DNA of 64,000 bases, taken from NCBI GenBank assembly GCA_003260075.1, contig QLIY01000623.1:27678-91677 (forward strand), read 5' to 3'. Of this stretch, positions 36,501 to 49,700 are shown one piece after another. The notes below the pieces were generated by a model, which was not told the origin of the DNA, made no database searches, and saw nothing but the letters and a program-made list of their open reading frames with translations. Source of the stretch: Phallusia mammillata. Taxonomy: Eukaryota; Chordata; Ascidiacea; Phlebobranchia; Ascidiidae. The first letter of the stretch is position 1. Each line of letters opens with the position of its first letter. A program made the position numbers and the translations under genes.

Positions 36501-39500
36501 ATGATCACCTTTATATCGCTTGATGCACCTTTATGTCGCTTGGTGCACGTTTATTCCACCAAGCTGTGTTAATAATGCACCAAGCGTGCGCCAAGCTGTG
36601 TTAATAATGCACCAAGCGATCCAAGTGATCCAAGCGATCCTGTATATTTTAGATGCACCTTTAAGTTTTGATTAAGTCCAATAGTATGTGCTCGTTGAAA
36701 AAGTCATGCTACTTTTACCAAGTTATGTGCACTCTTTTGTTTTCATGTCCGGGTACAAATAACCACACCCTTTTTTATAGTCAACAAGAGCAATCCCAGT
36801 TGAGGTTCAGATACTTGCATGGATGCCAGCCACTGCCGCCGCTTTGTTAGTGATTATGCGTTTCTGTTACGCCATGTTTAAATCACAAACAAGACGAGTA
36901 AACCAGGCGCTCTCGGGCGCCAAAGGCAACATGGCGGCCGAACTCGGCTTCATGAGCAAAGTAAAGGACGAGGTGAGAGGTTTGTTAAGTAGGTAATTTT
37001 AGCTTTTTACTGTACTTTTAAATAGGCTGATATTCTATTATATGGTGATTAAAAAAGATGCAGTTGGTATACATCCACGCTTTTGTTACTAGATAAAAGT
37101 TATCGAAAAGTTGGTACGGTGCTTACGTTTCACCCATCAACAAAACTACAAGATCATCATTTCAATTGACGACTTGGACCGCTGCCCCCACGAAAAGGTA
37201 AGAGAGGCCGCAATGTTTATGGTTTAACTTAAAAATACAAGACTTATAGCCCCTAAAACTAAACGCTATCTATAATTGTTATCAGGTCAAGTCAGTACTT
37301 GAGGCAGTCAGCATTCTTCTCAGCGACCGTTGTTCCCCTTTCGTCTGTCTCATTGCTCTTGATTCTCGGGTTGCTGTGAAGTGTATTGAAGAAGGAATGG
37401 GAAACGCGTTGCTCAAAGCCAATGTTAATGGACACGAATATCTGAAGAAAATTATTAATCTACCGTTCTGTCTGCCCGAAGTACGTTAACCCTTGACCTA
37501 CAGATTTAAACAATAATAGTGTTCCGCATGACACAACCCCATCTCCTGAAAAATATTAGTCATATTACGTTGATTTCAGGGGCGTATGTAAACTAGAGTG
37601 GCTTACACAAGGCTACAACGTTATTTGCGTTAGCTTCTTTAGTCCGAAAATCATGCTTTAACCACGAAACTATATAACATGCTTATAATTTAGTGGAATT
37701 TGTCTTGTCTCATCGTTTTAGCCTGGGTTTATGATTGTGCTTTTATATTCACCGCTAAAGTTCAGAACGTGTTTTTTTTTTGATTTTTTATGTCAATCGA
37801 TGCTAACTATTTGTTAAAAAACCTTATTTAGCTTAGTTCGCGAGATAAAAGGAGATACTTTGCTGGAATGATGGACCAAGCGGACAGAACCAAGCTCGTA
37901 CGAAAAAGTCCAGGTTAGTTTCAATCAAAAGTTTGAAACACGATCAAATTTGAAATGTGACAACAAAATTTAAAATAGAGCGAGGAAGACCAAATTCCCC
38001 TAAAGCCTCTCCTCTTGCGGCCGGTGACCTGATTTCATCTACTTCCAAAGGGTAAGTCATGATGGAAGTTTACAAGGTGGTTAAAATTGGTTTGTAATTT
38101 TCTCATATTAATTGCAATAAATTTGTTTGGTTAACTGTTTATCGAGAAAATCTTCTCCCTCGTTATGAACTTGGTTCGATTTTTAGTGTAAGCCCTTATG
38201 TTGTTGGGAATATGTTTATCGATTGCGGCGTCTATTTATATGCTATGTGACAGTTGTATTCAACTTTTGTGTTGGTGTAAAATCGCTTTGTTACAAGAAC
38301 AAATTTCGGAAGGTTGGGTGATCAAAGTACCACAGCATGGAAAGAAGAACCTCCGAAAGACGCCGATGGTGGATCTCGATCGTCATCAGGTACGGACGCC
38401 GTTGACGCATGTCCGGCTTCCACCAAGCACATTGACGAGAAAGAATTTTTGTACAAGTGTCGGTACGTCTTAATAGCATACAAACAAGAAAAAGGTGTTT
38501 TCGTATTTTCTCCGTATTTCTGAAATCCATTTAACAAAAAAAAATGCGTGCGAAAAAAGTATGCTTTTTAGATAAGTATATTTAGACTGTTTCATGACGA
38601 ACAGGTACAAAGCATAAATAATTTCTTTAAAAACAGAAATATATATTTCGCCTTGAATACACAGGCATCATCAGTTTCTGTAAAAAAGCAGACACGTGGT
38701 GGACTGTCGATATAAAGTGGTAAAAAATAAAATAGGCNGTGCTTCGCAGGTGTTTAAATTGTAGAGTTACAACTTTTTCAGGTGTTTTGCCTATTTTATT
38801 TTTTACCACTTTATATCGACAGTCCACCACGTGTCTGCTTTTTTACAGAAACTGATGATGCCTGTGTATTCAAGGCGAAATATATATTTCTGTTTTTAAA
38901 GAAATGATTTATGCTTTGTACCTGTTCTTCATGAAACAGTCTAAATATACTACTAATAAGAAGCAAGAATCTTTCTTTTTTACATTCTATTGTCTGCGGG
39001 AGATTCCTTAGGTGACAAAAGTTTTTCAGCTTTTTAGATAAGCATCAATAAAAGTATTTTGGGCGCAGACAATTTCTCCATGACGACGAAACGTTAAAAT
39101 ACCACCTTGCGGGGAACCCCCGGAACATGAAGCGCATCTTCAACGTGATTTCCATGACAACGCACCTGATCCAATCCCTCCAAGCTCACGTAAGTGTGTG
39201 CTGGTGATCGCTTTAATGAACCGTTTGATTTAATCTCATACTTTGTACAGGACAAACGTTCGGCGCTCATCAACAAATGGCTTACTAACTCCAGAGATGA
39301 TCTGCAATGCCCAGCACAAGGTACAAGTTTAACACACGGGACGTGTAAAGTATAAGCGTCATATATTATATCGTTCACCAAAGATTCCGTTGTCTGTCGT
39401 ATCATTGCGGTCATAACGTATTTTAAACTATTGCAATGGCTATGCATGTTGGGGTTTCCTTGTACAAGTAAACACCACCACCATATGACATTTGGTGAAT

Positions 39501-40921
39501 ACAGACCACAGAGAACTGAAAAGATAAATTAAACGTACAGTGTTTGTGGTTGTTTTGGTGTACCAAATGACTATTATATGTTCAACGGTGTTTCCCAGAC
39601 GAACACGACGTCACATGGCGACTTTCCATCACTGCTGACGAGGAAGGAGCCCGAGATTTGGTTCGCTGGGTGGTTTTGACTGACCAGTGGCCGTACAGGA
39701 TGAGTTATCTGCTTCAAGTAATCGAGGATGCTGATCAACGGTCGAATTCAGGACGCAGAAGCGAAGTCATTTTAGACCAACAAACCCTCCTAGATATTTA
39801 CGAGTAAGTTCACGCAAAAGGAGTTATGCGAGAATTGATTTTGCCCATTGTGTGTATATGACCGATTTACCCGGCTTTATTTCATTCATTGAAGGAAGTT
39901 TTGTGTTTCAAGTTTCGTTTTACGTTAACTCTAACGCATTGAAATGAGTAGTTTTCCCTGTTACCCACCAACATATATATTTAATAACATAAACGGTGAT
40001 CTCCGATGACCATACGGTCTGTTGAAGGGTCCAATACTGTTCGGTTCAAACACTCGCAGTTACCTACCATCATTACTTGCTTTAGGCATATAGTACACTA
40101 TTTTGTTGTAAGAATGTAAGGCATTCAGCATATAAATTTGTGATTTTGCTTTGGCAATACGTTCCATGTTTGGTGATTACACCAAATTGGAAATGCTGAC
40201 CTCTGTTTCATTTAATTCAGGGTTTGATAAAACGGAAGTTATTACAATCAAATTTCCCGTTTGTGTTGTTGGCAAATTGGCCATTGTCCAGCAATTGGGT
40301 TGTGTTAGGTTCATAAATATCCAATGTTCGAACTCCAGGCGTTTGAAGTGAGCTACTTTTAGCCACCAAACTTTCCCTGGCGTCTGTTTTAGCTGCTATT
40401 GTTTTATACGACCGTTCTCCGACAGGAGAAATTGTCATTAAAGATGAGAAATTCACGCAATTGAATTTATTGTTTCCAAAGGCGCTTGTGACATATATCC
40501 AAACGAGCAGTGTCACTGGGATATTAGAAATGTTTGGTAGAATGTTTTATTCGTGTGGGCATCTTTAAGTCAACCAGTTTATACTTATTTCTAATGCTCA
40601 CGTTTAACTTTTTTAATCATTCGAGTCGTGCATGTGTTTCAGTCTAACTTATTTAAGGATGTAATTTGCAGGAACATTGTCATTCCCGAAATCAATGCCA
40701 ACTTAAAAGTGGACGAGAGTACCTTGCTGTCACTTGATGGCGATCCAGATCTCTTTCTCGGCCTGCTTGGCTGCTGCAAGCTAACAAAGCGACGCGCCCT
40801 GCAGTTGAAAAACGTCACAGTCAATCTGGACCAATCACTGCGCCAGAACATCGCCCTCTACCGGTCGCTGGTGGACATACAAAAAGGTGACTCCGGAACG
40901 GAAAATCGTGATTTACATTGA
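33600..40921 (+). CDS. KAP-family P-loop NTPase, copy 1, with RRM-like insertion
   Basis: Fifteen exons join in phase to about 974 residues: 33600-33639, 34033-34194, 34420-34996, 35159-35335, 35526-36051, 36781-36972, 37093-37197, 37286-37480, 37832-37913, 37979-38051, 38313-38462, 39069-39189, 39251-39320, 39599-39803, 40672-40921. Walker A is APWGSGKS (53-60), nearly identical to Kidins220. TM pairs lie at about 114-136 and 168-190, then about 461-485 and 503-527. Walker B is KIIISIDDLD (578-587). The C-terminal part has NPRNMKRIFNVIS, LTDQWPYRMSYLL and VTVNLDQSLRQ, all Kidins220-like. There are no ankyrin repeats. A segment at 325-387 has an RRM-like pattern. KAP NTPases are membrane-anchored ATPases; Kidins220 scaffolds receptor signalling. 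The specific role here is unknown. It is the tandem paralogue of the next gene. Confidence 0.92.
35542..35730 (+). other. RRM-like domain inserted in KAP copy 1
   Basis: The translated segment runs VGVLIRDF (strand 1), TVRSVKRMMTQYG (helix 1), VVIKVDKRG (strand 2), SWWTVRYSSSIEARNALKSL (strand 3 plus helix 2), GFDARLST (strand 4). This is the beta-alpha-beta-beta-alpha-beta order and spacing of an RNA recognition motif. The strand-3 RNP1 aromatic positions are only partly kept (WWTVRY), so RNA binding is uncertain. Vertebrate Kidins220 passes from the TRLFRVF segment almost directly to the third TM here. Confidence 0.6.
36336..36660. mobile_element. TIR element with internal tandem repeats, in KAP copy 1 intron 5
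   Basis: The ends ggtgcatctaaaatatacag and its reverse complement are perfect over at least 20 bp. The flanking 9-bp duplication ttaagtttt is perfect (36327-36335 and 36661-36669). The interior consists of about ten degenerate copies of a roughly 20-22 bp unit of the type cttggtgcacctttatatcg, ending with aagcgatccaagtgatcc repeats. About 325 bp, non-coding. Confidence 0.85.
38576..38950. mobile_element. Near-perfect long hairpin (foldback/MITE) in KAP copy 1 intron 11
   Basis: The two arms, each about 160 bp, are almost perfect reverse complements. The left arm has tatttagactgtttcatga, acagaaatatatatttcgcc and gtggactgtcgatataaag, mirrored in order on the right. The unpaired centre is about 50 bp and contains an ambiguous base (N at 38738). 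A 14-bp direct repeat gctttttagataag occurs at 38563-38576 and 39029-39042. A transcript would fold into a long double-stranded stem. Confidence 0.9.
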
Positions 40922-43710
40922 CGAAAATTTGGCAATGCTAGTTCGAAAACCGCATTAGTAGAACTGTTTTAATAATTGTTATTACATTTTTAGCCCTTTG
41001 CATCGTTTTATTCATGTTTGCATTACTTCCATGTTCATTTTTTGTGACGGTTAGCCTTATTTTTGTCTTTCTGTTTTCGTGCCATTATTGGTGTTTACCA
41101 CTGTTACAATCATTTTTATTTAATTGCTGCGTTCAAATTTCCAGTACTCATTAAAATACTGTATGTTGTTGCTCTTCCTAGAAAGTATTTTTAAGCTGCA
41201 TATTGGTCCCAGCATTATTGGTGTGCTCGTTTTCCACTGTATTTGTCGGTATTGCAATCACAGTAAACAGACCTCTGTAGCCTACTTCTTGTACAAAGTT
41301 ATTGTGCATTGTTGTAGTCAACAATTTCAAAAAAATTAGCATTGCAAAAATTGGACAATCAGGATGTCAAAACTATATTTGCTAGTTTTTACGTTTAAAA
41401 CATACTTTAAAGCGATTTGTTTATTGTGTTGGATATAACACTCGTTTTCTCATTTTTCCGATAGTTCAGTTTTAACCATAAACTTGCCCAAGTTTTTAAC
41501 TAAAGTCGCCTAAGTATTTTTCGTTTTTTTCATGTTCGAAATGTTTTGTTTCACTCTCGTTGATTTTTCACCTACGCATAGTTTTCAAAAATGGAGGTCG
41601 AACATTGCATTTTTAAACTTTGTCGCAAGCAACAAGGTATTTGCAACGATGCTGCTGATAAATAATTGTTAAAATAATCCGAATAGCCTGAATCCACTGT
41701 CATAGAATATTGCCCAGTTACGTGTCAACCTGTACTATGTTAAGTTCTTCGTTTATACGTTGCCTTCTTGAATCTACTGATTTGGTGCTTCCTGCATGGT
41801 TTATTTTGGTTCTGGCTTTTATTCCGACGTAACGTATCCAAACAATGTACAACTATCCATTATACTGTGTGTTGAGTTAACATTTTCACGATGCGTTTCA
41901 GATTGTCACCACCCAAATACAATCAAATGTCAGAAACGGTGAAACGAAGTCGAGTGGGGGCTATTATGCAATCGTATAAACAGGTATGTACGTGGTTCGG
42001 TATAAGTCTTAGCCTTTTGTTTCACAATTTTTATAAAATTAGATGCCTTCTGGTTAACTCCATAACTGTACGCAGTTCAATACTGAAGCGGATGTATAAA
42101 AGTTCTAACTTTTCGTAATTAACGTTTATTTGATGAAAAGAACATTAAACTTTCCTACCCCCACACCACTGTATAAAAAGTAAGGAATATCAAATTACAC
42201 TTTTCGGAGAATTGACTACTGAAAGTATTCAATTTCAAAAGTGCGTTCGGGTAATAGAATTGGAAAGTGGACAACAAGAAACACTTAAATTAAGCATGCG
42301 TTTAAACGGTATACATCAAAATGTAATTTTAGTGACCTTTATGGCAAGTAATATAGATGTCAAACTATTCACTTTGTGTAAGTGAATACTCATGGATTAG
42401 AAAAAAATCGGTTCAAGACCAATTATTACGTAAGGGCGTGTCTTTTCTGATGTTTAAATTTCCATGCACTTTCAGTCTGTTGTAGACAACGCTTCAAAAG
42501 TAAGCATTTTTCGGAAGTATTACTGGGAAGTAAAGTATATTGAAATTTTGAGTATCATGCGAAACTCACTTGGCGACGATCGTTTAGGCTTCGGCCTGCT
42601 GTGGTCGATTTGTTGCTTTTGTCCAAGGTAACACGGTTTCTTCAACGTGAAAGGAACAATTGATATCACGTGCTCAGCGTAAGGTTACACTCGAGTGACA
42701 AAGCGACCCTCCTATACCAAGCCGATATCGGCCAAAGCCCAGCTCGCCTAATATTTCATTGGAGCGCAGAACTTTTTAATTCGAGGTAGAGTAAGATTGG
42801 AGCAGATTTAATCTGAGTCTTGTGGACCAAAGGTAAGTGATTTACTTGTACTGGAAACTGTTTTATTGAATTTAAATCAAGCGGATAGCTCTAACATTGG
42901 CACCAACCAGCGCAACCGTTGTCCTAAACACGACATATCCATGTTTGGTTGGCGTTGTTTGAAAAAAATGTATTTAATCCTGTAATAAGTTAAAACTGGT
43001 CCCTTATTATTTTGTGCGTAATGGATAGACACCATCAACAACTTCCTTCCTTTACAATCAGAAAAAAACCTGTGCACATTTATTTACGAAACTGCGACAG
43101 GTTTGTGAAGGTTTTGTATTGCAAGTGGCAGGAGGAACAGCAGATGGATATCAGTCTTTATTGCACAAAAAGGGAACAAAAACTTTATTTTTGATAAGTT
43201 AACATAGCCAGCCTGTAATTGTGTCAGTAACCTTTTTAGCTCGTTTCCAGCTTTAATTCTGTTTTGAATATTTGAGGTCCCTTGGTTTTTAAGGTAGCTT
43301 TTCGGGTAAAGTTCTGTGCAATTGTTGCGACAGGGGCGTATGTATACAGCTGAATTGCAGTTAAGCATGAAATTCTAAAGGTATGTGCTAGTGACAGCAC
43401 AACGGTCAGCATAGCTTTTGTTATAACACTCAAGTGAAAACCATGGTTTTGTGAAAGTGATATAGCATAGTCTCATAAATTATAAGCTGTGAAGCTTAGG
43501 TCTCAAACGACATGAGTGTCGACATGGAAAATTGAAATAGCGGCAAACTTGTAAAAGAGCCAATTTACCCAACAACTTTAGTGGACCTAAAGTTTCGTAA
43601 GTTTGCTCGCTTGCACAGCGATGCACATTCCGCTGGTCCATGTAAATAAGCGAGCTCTACGACACGCCTACTTGACCAAGAGGAATCGTTTGTTTTTCTT
43701 TTTACATAGG
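40922..43710. other. Spacer between the two KAP genes, with a doubtful small gene
   Basis: Mostly AT-rich without recognisable exons. The only coding hint is a chain of three short phase-compatible segments (next entry). The promoter of the second KAP gene presumably lies at 42.6-43.7 kb; the acceptor just before its ATG (tttacatag|g) points to a 5' UTR intron. Confidence 0.4.
41900..42630 (+). CDS. Possible small gene or alternative 3' exons of KAP copy 1
   Basis: Three segments have good splice signals and compatible phase. One starts after a tttcag near 41901 and reads ...MSETVKRSRVGAIMQSYKQ, ending at cag|gtatgt. The second (about 42477-42500) reads SVVDNASK before gtaagc. The third (about 42588-42627) reads ASACCGRFVAFVQ before gtaaca. 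They do not continue the main KAP frame: splicing from KAP exon 15 to the first would stop after about 13 residues. There is no recognisable domain, so chance cannot be excluded. Confidence 0.22.
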
Positions 43711-46700
43711 ATGGCTACCGATGGTGGACATGCTTCTGGTGTGGAAACTGAAAAAGCGGTCAATCCTCGAGGTAAAAAACGCCACTATTTTAAATCTGAG
43801 TCAGTTTTTAAGATTAAAAAAAACATATTACTTTTAGTAATTAATCAACGTTAGACATTTGGTGTGTCTAACTCTAAATGATGTTACATGATACCAAATA
43901 GTACCTAAACATCTGTTTGTGATTGGTGATACGGGAGAAAATGTCTAGGGTTTATCTGCGTGGGAAATTTGAGATGTACGTCAGTTGAAACAAGTATCAG
44001 TGATTGGTCTGCAAACAATACAAATTAAAGCAGTGTCTGTTAAAGAAGAGTGTTTCGTTTAAACTTATTGTTCGATTTTTCTAACCAACCATGTTACACA
44101 CCGATTCTTGTGCAACAATATATATTCAAGTTGACCACATTCAAAAAAACACCACCCCTTATTTTAGCTAATAAATCAAAACACAAACATTTCATCTTTT
44201 GCAGGTCATATTCTCAACGACAACGATATAGGAGTGGATTACCTTGGACACACAGTGTATGCGGAAGCTCTTGCCGAAACTATAGTGAACGTGAAAACCC
44301 CAGTTACAATCGGAGTCTTCGCGAGATGGGGTAGTGGAAAGTCCTTCCTGGTTAAGCATGTCTGTAGTAAGTATAAATCTCATGTGACAAGTAAATGCGG
44401 CGTTAACTCTATAACTCTATGAGCATAGGCTTTTATAGCCTGTTACTTGCATAAAATATACATATCTATACGTAAAATATGGAGGATGACTTCACGCTTA
44501 AACAGTGAACGGTGTCCAAGATTTCAGTCTGGAAATAATCTCTAATTAATATGCCTTTTTGTTATACGTCCTAGAATAACCAATACAATCCCAAATTATC
44601 CCAGTTGACCTACATTGTTGACCCCTAAGTGCAATTTTCACATTTTTAATTTTTGGTAAACCCAAACCGTTTTCATGTTTTCGCTTTATTTTGTTTGCCT
44701 TCAGAGAAAGAGTATGGGGACGTTCATGAACATAAACGTCTATTTAAACATTTGATACTTGGACAGACTTAAAAAAATGTATAGGCATATCTCGACAGGA
44801 ACTGCTTTGACTAAAACTCAAAGCGCAACGGAAACACACCCACAGCGTAACCTGTAGGTGCACAAGATTGAACGGTTCACCGACAAACGCACCCTAGTTT
44901 TTGCCGCTTAACCATGATATCCTCATGTTTGTGTTCTGTAAACATACGATGTGTGTATAACCAGAATATACGTATACTTTGTATTCAACCTGAACGCGGT
45001 TTATAGGTACTTTTATATATTTATCTCATGGGGACACGCATTTACCGAACTGACACTAAAGAGGCGCGTCTTTGTCATCTTGAGAAACCGACTTACTCCG
45101 AGTTCGCCTAAACTGGTGTTTCACAACCTTTTTGAACTCGTGACACACATTTCTGTTCGCGGCACACTAACAAACTTCAAGCCAGTAAATGATAATCTGC
45201 AGACAGTCCACACTTTCTCTCATCAGTGCAGCTGTTGACGAGGCAGCATTGGCTAGTGCAGACATCCGACGACACTTCAGTTGTCCAGACCTTATAGGTC
45301 GAACCAGTGTGCACTGTCTACAGTTTATAGATTTAAATTTGTGGCTTTAATGTGGTGGGTGAGATTGATTTTGGGACACCAGACATTTGCTCCACTTAAA
45401 ATGTTTCACGGCACAAACATTAATCTAAACCTAACAACCACTCGCATTCTAACTATTCGATCTAATTTAGGTCTTCTTGAAAAACGGCAACGACAGGCTA
45501 GTGCATCGGTAGCGGAAATTCGTAGACCGCAAGGACGAACCAGATGCTGCTGCACATCGTTTCTCCTTGTCATCTTGGTGATCTGTCTGATCATTCTTGC
45601 CATCGCAGCTGCGGCCCCGGAATTCGTGTACAAACACATCCAAAATGTGTCGGACTTTGTCTTAGACGAGCCCACAGAAAAACTTATGGAAAACAGCACA
45701 GTTTCAAACAGTACAGGACAACCTGAAAGGATAAAACAATCTGTACAAACGATTGGAATCGGGTCCTTGGTTGGTCTGACAATCATCGTGCTTCTGGTTT
45801 GCTTAGTGATGTGCTGTGGACAGGATTCAAGCTGTTGGCCTTCATTTAAAGGAAACTTTAAATTGATTGCATTTGTCGCTTTTACCAAGCTACCGATCGC
45901 TCACGCGGATAAAACATTTGTACAAGTTGATGACGACGACGTACACCTGAAGTTCGATCCAAAGCGTGAAATGGAGGCTGAACAAATTCCACCCAACGTA
46001 TCGAAAAGGTAGTTTAAACAGTTGGTAGCAACAATCAATGCTAAAATAACTCATGATTTCAGTATAAAACGTCGCCTACACTTTTTGGTAGAAAATATTC
46101 TGAAAAAGACATACATCTAAAGGAGATTCATGCAGAAAAATATGTATTCTAACTTCCATAATATACTTGCAGCATGTAAGGAATAAATTTTGAGGTGTTT
46201 GTGTCCAAATAAATGCGTACATATTACAGAGTACACCAGCGATTCTCACATGTAAAATATCACTATAACGCTGTTCTCAACGTAGGTATGTGTTTGTCAA
46301 GTTCAGCGCATGGGAATATGCCGGCAGTGACAACCTGTGGGCTGGAATCGCTACTAATTTATCCGATGCTATCGAGTCGGAGTTTGGAAGCGTCGTCTCT
46401 CGTCTGTTTCGCATCTTTGACTTGGACGAGATCTCCCCGGATGACGAAGTGGCAAATCCAAACGACAATATTTTATTTGCTCGATTCGGATCAACGAAAA
46501 ACCGCGACCAGATTGAAACCGTTGCGAAAGAATATGGTGCAGTATGCAGCGTGGTAAAGTATGTCGAATGGAAGAAAGCACAAGGAAAAAAGAACAAATT
46601 AAATGCTGACCAGCTGCCAAATTGGTGGGTAGTGGAATACACGGACTTTCGGGAAGCCCGCATAGCGCAAAAATTCCTTAAAAGAGCTGGAATCCTTGTT

Positions 46701-49700
46701 CAGTTTACAGAACCACAGACTGCAAACAGAGATAACCAAGACGTTATCGAAATGGAAGAAATGGCTATGAACGATGAGGCAAGGTCCCTGGTATCGGAAA
46801 AAGAGGCTGATTCAAGGGCAAAAGTGATTACATTTCGTGGGGGTTTCTGGAGACACTTTTTTCGCTACCCGAAAAAGAAATGCAAATTACCAGTTCTGTA
46901 CTGGTTTGTTATGCTCATACTTTCCGCCGTCGTTCTACCTATCATTACGTATTTGGTCGCCAAGCACCTTTCCTTGACTGTGTTTAAGGTAGGTATGTTT
47001 TTAATCCCCCTTTTGCTATGGTACTAATTTTTAGATTGAAGTTTTCATTAAAATTACCCTTAATATTATGAAAAATGTCTTGTTATTCCTATTTGTACAC
47101 GTCCAATCACAGGTAGAATTTTCTTCAAATAACCTCATAATGAAACAAACCCTAACGAAGTCATATAGATGTATCATTTTCTTTCGGTTTAGACAAACCG
47201 GAATACAATTGCCAATTTATTTCTCCTAGTGATCTATATGTAATTCTTCTTTAAGCCCCTATAAATTAACTAACAATACCTAATTTGATTTGGCGTGGTT
47301 AATTATAATCTCATTTTACAGAGCCCACGGGCAGTTCCAGTTGCTGTTCAAATCTTCGCCTGGCTTCCAGGAATCACAGGATCCGTTTACGTCCTGCTCA
47401 AATTTGTATGGGCGATGCTCCACTCCCAGCGAAGTCGGATCAAGTCAGCGCTGGAAAGCACCAAGGACAAAATGTCCAGTGCACTGGGTTTAATGGACAA
47501 AGTCAAACACGAGGTAACTTTTGACCTTCAATGTTTCGTGATTTGAATATGATTAGTTTCTCTTAGGATTGTTACGGTATATAGCATTTGCCGAACGAAC
47601 AAAAAACGAGAACCCCTAAAACAGTGGTTCGCAACTTTTTTCGACCAATTCCTCCATAAACATTTCAAAACATTTTCATTCCTTCCCAATAGACTACATG
47701 CTAAACCATACAAAGATGATATAAATTGGGAGTTTCATCAACTTCACAAGTCATATTCCTGGTGCTTAAGCGTCTATTTACAAGCCACATGTAAAAATTA
47801 AAGTAAATTCCAAACACAGGAGTTGTTGACAAACACAAGTTTTGTGTACAAGTGTTACTGGTGAACGAAATGCATATTAAGCACATACAGTGTGCAAACC
47901 CTAGTATTGTTTGACTTATCTAAACGTACCACAAACGGCAGAATATAATGACTTTTCACAAATACAAGTTTTCAACGTTGTAGCATTGCTTCCCGTGCAT
48001 CTAAGTACGAATAGCCAAATTTCCGCAGGTACACGTCATAACGAAACTGGTTCACTGCGCTGAATTTACCCACAAACGAAAGTACACCGTCGTGATCACA
48101 ATAGACGATCTGGACCGAGTTCCTCAAGACAAGGTAAGCGTTACTTCCAGGCCACACAGGTTGGGCGACTGGTCGGTTGCGCTCGACCCATTTTTATGAC
48201 ATAATAAAACTTGATCACAATTTTACACATAATAAAATCCGAGTTCGTGCTTTAGAGCGTTTAGAGCGTTTTGGGTTCGAATTAGGTTTAAAACGCAGGT
48301 TCAAACTCTTTAGATGTACTTTTTTAAAGCACGTACATTTCTTGCACTCTTGTTTTCATTTGCCTATTGTACACAGTTGTATGCAATATTTTTCTTATCA
48401 ACTCATACCGTATGCATATTTTTTAACAGTTAGATTTTACACTTGTACATGTTTGAACACACTTTCATTTGTGCATGCCAATAATTTTCATTTGTGCATG
48501 TCGTTTAGGTGAAATCCGTGCTTGAAGCAGTCAGCATCCTTCTCAGCGACGGATCATCTCCGTTTGTGTGTCTGATTGCTTTGGATTCTCGGGTTGCTGT
48601 GAAGTGCATTGAGGAAGGGATGGGAAAAGCTTTACTCAACGCCAACGTTAATGGACACGAATATCTGAAGAAAATCATTAACTTACCGTTTTGTTTGCCC
48701 GAGGTTAGGAAAAGTGATCTACTCCAATTGTTTCATACCTGATCGACATTTATACATGGTCGGTTAAAACTAGAAAGAGAAGTCTGCTATCTTGTATTGC
48801 CAGTAAAGCTGCAACTATATCATAACACCCTTAAAGATATGAAAATGACATTTTGAAAGTATATTTGTTGGCGACGTACAAATACAAATAGTTTTTTTTT
48901 AACCAGGGGTACGAAGCATCAAACTAAGGAGTACGAGATATTAATGTAATAACACACAGAACGCCACATTATGTAAAACATATTAACTGTGCTACAGTTA
49001 GTTAAAACTAATTTTTTGAGGTATCGTAGAGCAGGGATCGGCAACCTTTTTTGCACTGCGGACCGGTTTTGAAACTAAAATTTTATCGCGGACCGGTCTT
49101 CAAAAAACTACAAATACATAGCTATAAAAACGCTTAAATTAGTTTATCATGCCCGGGATACATGAGCAAAAAGTTTTATAGCATTTAACATGAAAAATTT
49201 TACGGCCCGGTAACGAACTCCTCGGACCTGTACCGGGCCGCGGACCGGCGGTTGCCGACCACTGTCGTAGAGGCATACAAACAAATTATAGAAAGATTTA
49301 AAGGTACGCGCGTAAAAACTGCACATGTACATCAACAGCACAACACTTAACTCAATATTTATTCAAATTCTCTCCGCTACGGGTAAATTTGTGTTTTTAA
49401 CCTGCGATATGCTGCCCTCCACAGGTGGGAAACGACAACAAAAAGCGTTTTATCGAAGGATTGATTGACCAAACTGACAAAACGAACACACTGATAAAGC
49501 ACACGGCTGGTAACAACACCGTCCATACAGCAATACGTATGTTGAATGTGTTGTACACAATACTTGCAAAAGCGGTTCTGTTATTCCTTTTTTTGGTCTC
49601 ATAAGGCAACATTTATGTACTTATTTTTACTTGGTGGTGGTGTAATTAAAAGTTTAATTTGAAACACAGTTCAGTTTTAACTGTATCGTTTTGTGAAATA

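Noticed and set aside
45100-45180. Sequence resembling another hAT left end (ctggtgtttcacaacctttt)
   Set aside because: No matching terminus or duplication was found nearby.
47620-47700. hAT-like left end (cagtggttcgcaact) in a KAP copy 2 intron
   Set aside because: I could not find a matching right end or target duplication, so it is at most a fragment.
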